A DNA stretch of 48,815 nucleotides from Clostridiales bacterium. GTDB lineage: Bacteria > Bacillota > Clostridia > Caldicoprobacterales > UBA3941. Location of the stretch: assembly GCA_012518395.1 (NCBI GenBank), contig JAAYSJ010000022.1, positions 1 to 48,815 on the forward strand, in the 5' to 3' direction. The notes beneath the pieces were generated by a model. It had not been told where the DNA came from. It made no database searches and was given only the letters and a program-made list of their open reading frames with translations. Shown in pieces: positions 40,247-48,815 of this stretch. A program made the translations under genes and the position numbers. Position 1 is the stretch's first letter. Each line of letters starts with the position of its first letter.

Positions 40247-41017
40247 GTGGGGCTGACAGGAAGGATATTTAATATACAAAAGTTTAGTATAAATGATGGC
40301 CCGGGTATCCGAACTACGGTCTTCTTTAAGGGCTGCCCCCTGGGCTGCCCTTGGTGTGCCAACCCGGAATCACAAAACCGTTACGCCTATATCGCAGACA
40401 CCATGGGGGATGAAGCCTATAGCGGGAGGGATTATACTGTGGAAGAGGTTATGACCCAGGTTCGCAAGGACAAACCCTTCTACCAACAATCCGGCGGTGG
40501 CATGACCTTATCCGGCGGCGAGGTTTTACAACAAATGGAGTTTGCTATAGCCTTATGCAAGGCAGCCCACAGCGAAGGAATCCATGTAGCAGCAGAGACA
40601 ACCGGCTACACTGCCCCTGGTCGATTCCAAGTCTTTCTGCCTTTTGTAGATTTGCTTTTATTTGACTTTAAGCACTATGACAGAATAAAACACCATGAAA
40701 GTATAGGTGTATACAATGATATAATTTTGGAAAATCTCCGTCAGTCTGTGGATGCAAAAGTGCCAGTCATTGCCCGAATCCCGGTAATTCCTGAATTCAA
40801 TAGCAATTTGTCTTCAGCAAGGCAAATGGCACAGACACTGGCTGATATAGGCATAAAAGAGATACACCTGCTTCCCTTCCATCAGCTTGGGGAGAAAAAA
40901 TATGAGCAGATGGGGCTGGACTATGCTATGAAAGGAGTAAAGCAACTCTATCCCGAGGATTTGCAGGAATATCAAAAGGTATTTTTGGATTATGGTTTGG
41001 ATTGTAAATTTCAATAA
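40247..41017 (+). CDS. Glycyl radical enzyme activating protein without ferredoxin insert
   Basis: KGCPLGCPWC radical SAM motif, DGPGIRTTVFFKGC, GGGMTLSGGEVLQQ; GTG start after gaaggag. Confidence 0.9.
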   Translation: MGLTGRIFNIQKFSINDGPGIRTTVFFKGCPLGCPWCANPESQNRYAYIADTMGDEAYSGRDYTVEEVMTQVRKDKPFYQQSGGGMTLSGGEVLQQMEFAIALCKAAHSEGIHVAAETTGYTAPGRFQVFLPFVDLLLFDFKHYDRIKHHESIGVYNDIILENLRQSVDAKVPVIARIPVIPEFNSNLSSARQMAQTLADIGIKEIHLLPFHQLGEKKYEQMGLDYAMKGVKQLYPEDLQEYQKVFLDYGLDCKFQ

Positions 41018-41141
41018 GCCATATACCTTTACGCTCTCTCATCCAATCTGGATCTTTTCCTTTCAGATTCATTCGAAAGATATTGAAAAGTATTCTTAAA
41101 TTATGTTATATTGGAAAGAGAATACTAAAAAGGAGAACTGA

Positions 41142-41891
41142 ATGGAAAAAAGAGGAGCCCAAATATTAGAACTTTTATCGAGACATGGAAAAATCAGGGT
41201 TGCTAAATTGGCAAAGCAGCTTGGTGTATCACAGGTAACTATACGCAAAGATTTAGATGATATGGGACGAAAAGGTGTTATCCGACGGGAACACGGTTAT
41301 GCCATATTTGGCGGCAGTGACGATGTGGCCAATCGATTGGCCTTTCATTACGAAGAAAAACGCAGGATTGCTACTAAAGCCGCAGGGTTGGTATCCGCAG
41401 GCGAAACAGTTATGATTGAAAATGGCAGCTGTTGTACTTTGTTGGCAGAAGAGATTGCCAGGACAAAACCCAGCACCACTATTATTACGAATAGCGCCTT
41501 TATAGCCAGCTATATCCGCCGGGTGGAAGGAGCCCGCGTAGTCCTTTTAGGAGGGGATTTTCAAAATGATGCCCAGGTAATGGTAGGGCCTATCTTACGG
41601 GTTTGTGTGGAACAGTTCCGTGTAAACAAGCTATTTGTTGGGGCAGATGGCTATATTCCCGGAATAGGTTTCACCGCTAACGATCATCTTCGTGTACAAG
41701 CAGTGCGAGATATGGCTGAACGCGCCAAAAAAGTAATCGCAGTTACAGAAAGTGATAAATTCTTTAGAGACAGCGTTACTCCCCTTGCAATCCATAAGGG
41801 AGTGGCTGCAGTAGTCACGGATCAGCAGATTTCGCCAGAGGCAGAGGAGATTCTACAAAAAGACGGGATCAAGATATATAAGGCGGGTTAG
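41142..41891 (+). CDS. DeoR-family transcriptional regulator
   Basis: N-terminal HTH (VAKLAKQLGVSQVTIRKDLDDMGRKGVIRREHGYA) and DeoR sensor domain. Confidence 0.93.
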   Translation: MEKRGAQILELLSRHGKIRVAKLAKQLGVSQVTIRKDLDDMGRKGVIRREHGYAIFGGSDDVANRLAFHYEEKRRIATKAAGLVSAGETVMIENGSCCTLLAEEIARTKPSTTIITNSAFIASYIRRVEGARVVLLGGDFQNDAQVMVGPILRVCVEQFRVNKLFVGADGYIPGIGFTANDHLRVQAVRDMAERAKKVIAVTESDKFFRDSVTPLAIHKGVAAVVTDQQISPEAEEILQKDGIKIYKAG

Positions 41892-41932
41892 GTTTCCAAC
41901 ACATACCCTTGTGTTTCATTTGAAATTACAAG

Positions 41933-41961
41933 TTGACATGTTCGTAAACGATTGTTATAAT
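41933..41961 (+). promoter_or_regulatory. Consensus sigma-A promoter with palindrome in the spacer
   Basis: TTGACA-17 nt-TATAAT; tcgt-aa-acga inverted repeat at 41942-41951 inside the spacer. Confidence 0.85.
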
Positions 41962-42020
41962 GAAATCAACATTAGTAATTAACTCTTATAATTTTACAAT
42001 ATACAGAATGGATACATATT

Positions 42021-42962
42021 ATGAAAAACTATCGGATTGGTATTGACGCCGGCGGCACCAAAGTCGCCTATGGTTTAGTTGATGAAGATAATAGATTAGT
42101 CGACCGGTTCCAACACCCAACCCCAATCGAGGCCAATGGTTTTGATTTTTCTGATCTGGTTATTGAAAACATTGAAAAGCTCCTGGACAGAAATGGCAAA
42201 ACCAAAAAGGAATTACAGGGCATCGGTATATGCATGCCGTCGTTTATTCTTTTTGATAAAGGCTACATATGTATGACCTCTGCTATGGTGAATATTAGGG
42301 AATTCCCTATGCGGGATTATTTGACCAAACGATTAGGGGTGCCTATTGCACTGGATAACGATTGTAACGTGGCTGCCCTGGCAGAACATAGATTTGGCGC
42401 CGGGCGTGGCAGTCGCCACATGATTTACGTGGCTACCAGCACCGGTATCGGCAGCGGGCTTATTTTAAACGGCCAGCTTTTTCGAGGCAGCTATGGTTGG
42501 GCCGGGGAGAGTGGTCACATGCTTATTACACCTGACGAGGGTATCCTTTGCGGTTGTCAAAACCAGGGCTGTTTTATGTCTTGGGCTGCGGGGCGATATA
42601 TTCCGGACCATATTCGACAACGAGCCAGGGACAGGGACACTACAATAAGTATAGACCAGAATCTGGGTTGTGAAGAGCTTGCACGCTCCTGCCGGGAAGG
42701 AGACCCTCTGGGTCTTGAGATTCTGGATCAAATGGCCCATTACATTGCCGTATGTATATTTAATATCTACCAACTACTTAATGTTAACCTATTTGTCTTT
42801 GGGGGCGGAATGGTGAACTTTGGTCCTATGCTCTTTGATCGCGTACGATCCAAGTTTGACCAGTATAATCATATCCCCCAGCCGGTGGAATTTCGATTCG
42901 CCCAATTAGAAAAGGATCCCGGCATCATAGGCGCGGCAGAGTTGGTGCGGGAAGCGTTATGA
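42021..42962 (+). CDS. ROK-family sugar kinase
   Basis: GIDAGGTKVAYGLV, STGIGSGLILNGQLFRGSYGWAGESGHM, CGCQNQGC zinc motif. Confidence 0.93.
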   Translation: MKNYRIGIDAGGTKVAYGLVDEDNRLVDRFQHPTPIEANGFDFSDLVIENIEKLLDRNGKTKKELQGIGICMPSFILFDKGYICMTSAMVNIREFPMRDYLTKRLGVPIALDNDCNVAALAEHRFGAGRGSRHMIYVATSTGIGSGLILNGQLFRGSYGWAGESGHMLITPDEGILCGCQNQGCFMSWAAGRYIPDHIRQRARDRDTTISIDQNLGCEELARSCREGDPLGLEILDQMAHYIAVCIFNIYQLLNVNLFVFGGGMVNFGPMLFDRVRSKFDQYNHIPQPVEFRFAQLEKDPGIIGAAELVREAL

Positions 42963-43064
42963 CGGGCGTTTAAGTAGGCAAGCGATCTGTAACCCTTGGA
43001 TATCGGCAGGAAAATCCTGTTGATTATATATCAAAAAAGTATATCTAAGCTAGGAGGAAAAAGA

Positions 43065-44090
43065 ATGAAGAAACTGATGGTTTTGTTGCTGACGATGGTT
43101 TTAGTCTTAGGCATAGTGGCTTGCACAAGCACACCTGCCGAAGCACCCGCTGGTGACAAGCAAGCACCCGCAGGCGAGGAGCAGGGCGGCACTGATGCTG
43201 ACGCTGACAAACCTGCAGACAAGGACGGGGAGGTTAAGGTAGCTTTTATCACCCAATCTCTTTCAAACGCTTCCCAAGCTTACGCTTGGACACAGTTCCA
43301 AAAGTATGCGGACGACTATGGCTTTACAGTAACCGTCTTTGAAGAGGATTATGACGCACAAAACGGTGTTGCTGCTATTGGTACCTGTATTGCCCAAGGC
43401 TATACAGCAATATGCATTAACCCAACAGATCCAAGCGCCATGATTCCATCTTTCATGGAGGCCCAGGAAGCTGGTATTATTGTTGGCATGTATTCTTCTG
43501 AAGTTCCCGAAGGTAACGAGAAATATCGTGACTTTATGTGCGGTACCGACGACTATATGGCCGGCGAAGTGGCTGCCCAAACCCTGATGGAAGAATTCCC
43601 GGACGGTGTGAAAGTCGTTCAGGTTGGTGGACAATCCGGTCATAGTGCACAGATCAAGAGAAATGATGGCTTTGTCGATACCATCAAAGACACTAATATC
43701 ACTTTATTGGATTCCAAGGATTGCGGAGCATGGGCCAGTGAGGACGCCATGGCTATTATGGAAGACTTTATAGTCGCTTACGGCGATGAAATCCAAGCCG
43801 TATACTGTCACTGGGATGTTGGCGCCACCGGCTGTATCGAGGCACTGAAAAATGCCGGTATGGACGATGTATATGTAATCGGTGTTGATGGCTGTTCTGT
43901 TGGTTATGACCAAGTAATAGAGGGCACCCAGGCCTTATCCATAGGCCAGAGCTTCTCCCAGATGACTCAGGATGCTTTTGATAACATTACCAAGATCATG
44001 AAGGGCGAAGATTTTGACGAGGTCGTATGGACCAAGTTAGATATAGTTACCAAAGATACCGTTAATGATTTCCCATATCCTGAATGGTAA
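43065..44090 (+). CDS. Periplasmic-binding-like sugar ABC lipoprotein (RbsB type)
   Basis: Lipobox GIVACTS; AICINPTDPSAMIPSFMEAQEAGI; GVDGCSVGYDQVIEG. RBS aggagg. Confidence 0.92.
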   Translation: MKKLMVLLLTMVLVLGIVACTSTPAEAPAGDKQAPAGEEQGGTDADADKPADKDGEVKVAFITQSLSNASQAYAWTQFQKYADDYGFTVTVFEEDYDAQNGVAAIGTCIAQGYTAICINPTDPSAMIPSFMEAQEAGIIVGMYSSEVPEGNEKYRDFMCGTDDYMAGEVAAQTLMEEFPDGVKVVQVGGQSGHSAQIKRNDGFVDTIKDTNITLLDSKDCGAWASEDAMAIMEDFIVAYGDEIQAVYCHWDVGATGCIEALKNAGMDDVYVIGVDGCSVGYDQVIEGTQALSIGQSFSQMTQDAFDNITKIMKGEDFDEVVWTKLDIVTKDTVNDFPYPEW

Positions 44091-44123
44091 TCAGACCAAG
44101 TAAAAAGGGGTTTTGAAGGTTTA

Positions 44124-44158
44124 CCAACTTACTCTGGTTTAGCGCCGGGGTAAGTTGG
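44124..44158 (+). other. Intercistronic hairpin after the SBP gene
   Basis: ccaacttac ... gtaagttgg inverted repeat. Confidence 0.6.
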
Positions 44159-44191
44159 CCCTTTAAATTCATAGGGGGGTAAGCACATTAA

Positions 44192-45661
44192 ATGGGTGAA
44201 AATATCCTTGTCGTAAAAGATGTATGTAAATATTTTCCGGGTGTAACGGCTCTGGATAATGTCTCCATAGAAGTACCGCGGGGTATCGTCTATGGTATCG
44301 TAGGTGAAAACGGGGCCGGCAAATCTACGCTTATGAAGATTTTGTCCGGTGTTTATGAAAAAGATGGAGGCACAGTTGTCTTCAACGGCGAGACCATAGA
44401 ACATACTACTCCAATTCAAGCCTTGCAACGCGGTCTCAGTATTATCTACCAGGAATTCAACTTGGTTAACTCCATGACCGTGGGCGAAAATATTTTTTTA
44501 GGTCGTTTCAAAGAGAACCGTGGTATGCGAGGCACACATAAAAAGGCCAGGGAGCTTCTGGACAGCATCGGCAGCACTATTAACACTTATACAATGGTAG
44601 GGGATCTTAGCGCTTCCGAAATGCAGATGGTGGAAATCACCAAGGCCTTATCATTCGATTCAAAACTGATTATTATGGACGAACCTAGTAGCTCCTTAAC
44701 TTCAGAGGAACTAAAGCGACTGGGTATAATTATAAATCAACTTCGTGACAAAGGAATCTCAATTATTTATATAAGTCACAAACTCGATGAAATTTTTGAA
44801 TATTGCGATATTGTTACCATTTTGCGTGATGGTCGTGTTATTGATACTAAGCCTGTTGGCGAGTATACCCGCAATGAGATGATTGCGAAAATGGTTGGCC
44901 GTACCATCGAAAATGAATTCCCGCCCCGGGCACATTTTGTAGCAGAACCTTTGCTTGAAGTCCGTAATCTTAATACAAAGAAGCTCAAGGATATTAATTT
45001 CACCTTACATAGGGGCGAAATCCTTGGATTGGTCGGGTTGGTAGGTGCTGGTCGTACGGAAATTATCCGTGCACTGTACGGTGCTGACAAAGCACGGGGT
45101 CACAAGATATTTCTGCGGGGCAAGCCAGTTAATATCCGAAACCCCAAACAGGCCATGCGGGCAGGTATGGGTCTGGTGCCGGAAGACCGTAAGCATGAGG
45201 GTCTTATTCTTCCCTTTTCCGTCGAGGGTAATATCACTATGGCATCATTGGAAGCCTTGACTAAGTATGGGATTGTTAATCGGGCAGCTGAAAGGGATAT
45301 CGCCAAACGTCAGATAGACTCCCTTTCCATTAAAACACCTACTCAAACAACCAAAATGATCAGCCTTTCAGGGGGTAACCAGCAAAAATGTATCGTTGGC
45401 CGATGGCTAGAGATAGAACCTGATATATTGATTCTGGATGAACCAACCCGGGGCATTGATGTGGGTGCCAAATACGAAATTTATCTTCTAATGAATAAAA
45501 TAGTGGAATCCGGCGGAGCGATTATTATGATTTCCTCAGAACTGCCGGAGGTATTGAACATGAGCAACCGGGTTTTGACCATTTGTGAAGGCCGCATAAC
45601 CGGTGAATTCAAGCCTGAGGAATCCAGTGCCGAGGAAATCATGGAAAGAGCAATTGGGTGA
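44192..45661 (+). CDS. Sugar ABC transporter dual-domain ATPase (RbsA/MglA type)
   Basis: GENGAGKSTLMKILSGVY Walker A, LSGGNQQKCIVGRWLEIEPDILILDEPTRGIDVGAK. Confidence 0.95.
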   Translation: MGENILVVKDVCKYFPGVTALDNVSIEVPRGIVYGIVGENGAGKSTLMKILSGVYEKDGGTVVFNGETIEHTTPIQALQRGLSIIYQEFNLVNSMTVGENIFLGRFKENRGMRGTHKKARELLDSIGSTINTYTMVGDLSASEMQMVEITKALSFDSKLIIMDEPSSSLTSEELKRLGIIINQLRDKGISIIYISHKLDEIFEYCDIVTILRDGRVIDTKPVGEYTRNEMIAKMVGRTIENEFPPRAHFVAEPLLEVRNLNTKKLKDINFTLHRGEILGLVGLVGAGRTEIIRALYGADKARGHKIFLRGKPVNIRNPKQAMRAGMGLVPEDRKHEGLILPFSVEGNITMASLEALTKYGIVNRAAERDIAKRQIDSLSIKTPTQTTKMISLSGGNQQKCIVGRWLEIEPDILILDEPTRGIDVGAKYEIYLLMNKIVESGGAIIMISSELPEVLNMSNRVLTICEGRITGEFKPEESSAEEIMERAIG

Positions 45662-45677
45662 GAACGGGGGGAATAGA

Positions 45678-46646
45678 ATGAAACGAGATATATCGGCCAG
45701 ATTCACACGATCCTTGAGAAATAATTTAGTGTTGGTCGGCATCATTGCTTTGATTGTTGTTACAGCCATAATAGAACCCAAATTTATCAGTTCTGCCAAT
45801 CTGACAAATGTAATGCGGCAGCTTTGGCCCCTGCCCTTTATTGCTTTGGGTATGACCTTTGTTATTATTGGCGGCTTTATCGATCTGTCTGTCGTGGGGA
45901 TGATTTCTTTGTCAGGCGTGGTAGCAGCTTCCCTAATCAACCCTCTGGGTCAGGTGGGAGCCATATTATCAGGCATTCTACTTGGGGGGATGATGGGCTA
46001 TTTAAACGGATTTGTCCTTACCACTGTAGGAGCCATGATACAGGCAGAGGTTTTATTTATTACCTTTGGCATGAGTTCAATATATACCGCCATCGCTTTA
46101 CTTTTGACAAATGCCGAGACTCTGCGTATTGCCAGAAGCACTAAACCTTATAATATTTTTACCGCTTTAGGCTCCGGCACTGTGGGTATGATTCCAGTTG
46201 TTCTGATCGTATTTCTGGTTATATTGGTTATTATGCACTTGTTTTATAAAAAGACACTTGCCGGCCGCAGTATTAGTCTCATGGGCGGTAATAAAGAAGC
46301 CGCTTTTCTTACGGGTTATAATGTCAAACGCAGCATGCGTCTTGTCTACACCATCAGCGGCATTATGTCCGGTATGGGGGCTGTTTCTTTGGTCTCCCGT
46401 GTTACTACGGCTACAGCTACCAGCGGCATAGGATATGAGACCAATGCTATTTTATGTGTTGTTGTTGGCGGTACCTCGCTGAAGGGTGGCAAGGGCAGTG
46501 TCATCCGAACTATGTTGGGAGTTTTATTGGTTGTGCTTTTGGGCAACTGCATGAATTTACTGGGCTTATCTACCTTTATGCAGACTGTCATGCGTGGTGC
46601 GGTTTTGGTTATTGCAATTTGGCTTGATAACCGCAGGGAACTGTGA
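45678..46646 (+). CDS. Sugar ABC transporter permease (RbsC type)
   Basis: Multi-TM, GGFIDLSVVGMISLSG, GGTSLKGGKGSVIRTMLGVL. Confidence 0.92.
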   Translation: MKRDISARFTRSLRNNLVLVGIIALIVVTAIIEPKFISSANLTNVMRQLWPLPFIALGMTFVIIGGFIDLSVVGMISLSGVVAASLINPLGQVGAILSGILLGGMMGYLNGFVLTTVGAMIQAEVLFITFGMSSIYTAIALLLTNAETLRIARSTKPYNIFTALGSGTVGMIPVVLIVFLVILVIMHLFYKKTLAGRSISLMGGNKEAAFLTGYNVKRSMRLVYTISGIMSGMGAVSLVSRVTTATATSGIGYETNAILCVVVGGTSLKGGKGSVIRTMLGVLLVVLLGNCMNLLGLSTFMQTVMRGAVLVIAIWLDNRREL

Positions 46647-46662
46647 GGAGGCGACTTATAAG

Positions 46663-47631
46663 ATGAATATAAAAATTGCGTCCCAAAGGGTTTGGGGAAC
46701 GATATCCAAGCAAGGAGCCGTACTTGCTATCCTTGTGTTGATGATTATGATGCTTTTTTTTAAGACCAATTTCTATACAGCCTATAATTGGCTGGATATG
46801 CTGAGGTCCGCGGCTATTTTGGAGATTGTTGCATTTGGTGTTACTGTGGCAGTTATTTGCGGCGGATGTGATTTATCTGTAGGTGGCACATTGAGTTTTG
46901 GCGGCATTGCCGCGATCCTTCTTATTAATATTGGATTTCCCATCTGGTTGGCAATAATTATTGCCGTCCTAGGCGGTGCGTTTGTGGGCTTTATCAATGG
47001 ATTTCTGGTTGTGCATCAAAAAACTGAGCCCTTCATTATTACCCTGGGTATGGGAATGTTATTAAAAGGTGTATGTCAGGTTCTTACCGATGCCCATCCC
47101 TTGCCTAGTAAGGTTCCTGCCTTTATGGAAATCTCTAATAGCAAGTTTTTCGCTTCCATACCCTCTCTGGTTGTTTATATGGTAATCTTGTTTGCTGCAT
47201 TTCACTATCTTATGCGTTATACCAGCTTTGGAAGGAATTGCTATGCCATAGGAGGCAATTATGAGGTAGCGGAATATTCCGGTATAAAGGTTATCCCTAC
47301 AAAATGGGCGGCCTTTATCATCAGCGGTGCTACAGCGGCCTTGGCCGGTGTATTGCTTGCCTCTCGTATGAATACCGGTTCTTCCGTTTACGGAGACAAT
47401 ACCGGAATGTTGGTCAATTGTGGAGTTGTTATAGGCGGTACTTCTTTCGCAGGAGGGGTAGGAGGTATCAGAGAGAGCTTTATCGGCCTCTTTGTTATTC
47501 AGATACTGATTAACTGTATGTCTATGCTGGGCCTGGACAGTTACTATCAAAAACTTTTCGAAGGCATACTTATTGTTACAATTATTGGGCTTGATTGTTT
47601 CTTCAGAATGCGCAAGCGTGAGAGTGTTTAA
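46663..47631 (+). CDS. Sugar ABC transporter permease (RbsC type)
   Basis: GGCDLSVGGTLSFGG, GGTSFAGGVGGIRESFIGLF. Confidence 0.92.
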   Translation: MNIKIASQRVWGTISKQGAVLAILVLMIMMLFFKTNFYTAYNWLDMLRSAAILEIVAFGVTVAVICGGCDLSVGGTLSFGGIAAILLINIGFPIWLAIIIAVLGGAFVGFINGFLVVHQKTEPFIITLGMGMLLKGVCQVLTDAHPLPSKVPAFMEISNSKFFASIPSLVVYMVILFAAFHYLMRYTSFGRNCYAIGGNYEVAEYSGIKVIPTKWAAFIISGATAALAGVLLASRMNTGSSVYGDNTGMLVNCGVVIGGTSFAGGVGGIRESFIGLFVIQILINCMSMLGLDSYYQKLFEGILIVTIIGLDCFFRMRKRESV

Positions 47632-47679
47632 TAGTAGGGCTGTAGATAGGAACAGCCTAAAAATTATATTGCGGGGTGT

Positions 47680-48549
47680 ATGGACTTGAAAGAGCAGAAT
47701 TATCTGGATCATTTAGTCGGCGTTTTTGGTCAGCCCGTTTCGGAAAATCCGGGTGTTGTTATTCAAGAGGCTGCTTTTCAGGCTATGGGTCTGGAGAGAT
47801 GGCGCTTTTTGACCATAGATGTGGATAGAGATCAGTTGGAAAATGCTATAAATGGCTTAAAGGCATTTAAAATGCGGGGAATTAATTGTACTATGCCCCA
47901 TAAAATCGAGGTTATAAAATATTTGGATGAGATCTCCGAAAGTGCCAAGCTAATTGGCGCGGTTAATACTATAGTCAATGATGGGGGCAGATTGTTTGGC
48001 GAAAATACCGATGGCAAGGGCTTTATGATGTCCCTCGAGTCAAATGGGATAGATGTCAATGGGAAGAGTGCTGTGGTATTTGGTGCCGGCGGTGCTGCCC
48101 GTTCTATATGCGTAGAAATGGGTCTGGCCGGTATAGCGGATATTACTATTGTAAACAGGACACAGGACAGACACTTAGGTGATGGGTTGGTAGAGATCCT
48201 ACAGAAGAATACAAAGGTAAAGGTCCGGTATGTGGATTGGGACGGCCCCTATTCTATCGAGGAAGGCACAGATATTGTTATTAATGCTACTTCCGTGGGG
48301 CTTTACCCCGATATAGATGCAATGCCTGACATCGATATGGACAGCATTAAGGATAATATGTTCGTACAAGATGTTATACCGAACCCTGTTGAAACAGCCT
48401 TTATCAAAGAACTTCGCCGCAGGGGAATCCCATCTTCTACTGGTGCAGGGATGCTGATCAATCAAGCGGCCCTGAATATTTTGATGTGGACAGGTATGGA
48501 GCCGGATAAGGATATTATGTATCAGGCATTGGAAAGGGAGTTATCATAA
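47680..48549 (+). CDS. Shikimate dehydrogenase-family (AroE-like) oxidoreductase with altered substrate pocket
   Basis: NCTMPHK catalytic Lys, ENTDGKGF catalytic Asp, GAGGAARS and NRTQDR NADP motifs; canonical SxS segment reads PVSENPGVV. Confidence 0.88.
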   Translation: MDLKEQNYLDHLVGVFGQPVSENPGVVIQEAAFQAMGLERWRFLTIDVDRDQLENAINGLKAFKMRGINCTMPHKIEVIKYLDEISESAKLIGAVNTIVNDGGRLFGENTDGKGFMMSLESNGIDVNGKSAVVFGAGGAARSICVEMGLAGIADITIVNRTQDRHLGDGLVEILQKNTKVKVRYVDWDGPYSIEEGTDIVINATSVGLYPDIDAMPDIDMDSIKDNMFVQDVIPNPVETAFIKELRRRGIPSSTGAGMLINQAALNILMWTGMEPDKDIMYQALERELS

Positions 48550-48651
48550 AAGATAAATCTATTTATATGCCCTCCGGACCTTTAATTGCCAAATTTATAT
48601 TTTGGCGAATAAAGTACGGATAAACGGAATAGCGTTTTCGATTTAGGAAAT

Positions 48652-48688
48652 AAAAACTGCCGCAACTAGAAAGTATGCGGCAGTTTTT
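48652..48688 (+). terminator. Intrinsic terminator downstream of the AroE-like gene
   Basis: aaaaactgccgca ... tgcggcagttttt 13-bp stem. Confidence 0.88.
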
Positions 48689-48691
48689 CAT

Positions 48692-48815
48692 GTGCGCCAT
48701 GCATGGCGCGTAACTTGGCGGTGAAAGTCCGCTATGGGGGCTGGCAGTTGCCAACCATTAGCCAAGCACAAGGGTGTCCACGGCGACGTGGAATCTGAAG
48801 GAAGTGTGATGAGCA
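48692..48815 (+). mobile_element. 5' end of a group II intron (IIC-like), truncated by the window edge
   Basis: Starts GTGCGCC; GGTGAAAGTCC and CACAAGGGTGTCCACGGCGACGTGGAATCTGAAGGAAG match bacterial group II intron domain I; located 3 nt after a terminator stem. Confidence 0.85.

Noticed and set aside
47062-47712. 216-aa minus-strand ORF
   Set aside because: Antisense to the RbsC-type permease gene and the AroE start; no recognisable domain; the plus-strand genes are strongly supported.
47680-48549. Biosynthetic shikimate dehydrogenase (aroE)
   Set aside because: Located in a sugar-transport operon and missing the serine pair that binds the shikimate carboxylate.
1-48815. CRISPR arrays, tRNA, rRNA, prophage or toxin-antitoxin systems
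   Set aside because: No spaced direct-repeat array, no recognisable tRNA/rRNA segment and no phage or TA-type proteins were seen by eye; a tRNAscan/Infernal run would be needed to exclude small RNAs.

Overview
The window looks like a low-to-mid-GC anaerobic Firmicute/Clostridia-type chromosome segment. That is an inference from gene content; no rRNA or other taxonomic marker is present. Left part (1-12.8 kb): a serine beta-lactamase-family gene flanked by a repeated palindromic GGGGACGGGT element, gamma-carbonic anhydrase-like protein, LysM/G5/NlpC-P60 hydrolase, H+/Na+-type pyrophosphatase, a TPP riboswitch with thiT, and an MMPL transporter overlapping a GLUG/coiled-coil surface protein gene. 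Middle (13.2-27.5 kb): a hexuronate catabolic region (ABC importer, M20 peptidase, TauE-like exporter, uxaC, AraC regulator, Zn-ADH, gnd, UxuB-like SDR, LarA-family protein, PfkB kinase). It lacks uxuA and kdgA. The gene set fits an alternative route: hexuronate -> mannonate -> (Ni-dependent LarA-type epimerase) gluconate -> 6-phosphogluconate -> ribulose-5-P. Right part (31.1-48.5 kb): two glycyl radical enzymes resembling E. coli YbiW and PflD, two activases, a divergent 614-codon ROK/ASKHA protein, and an operon of DeoR, ROK kinase, ribose-type ABC importer and an AroE-like dehydrogenase that has lost the shikimate carboxylate-binding serines. I propose an anhydrohexitol-utilisation locus in which the AroE homologue is repurposed. 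The window ends inside a group IIC-like intron inserted just after a terminator hairpin. No search or alignment was run; family calls come from reading the sequence.
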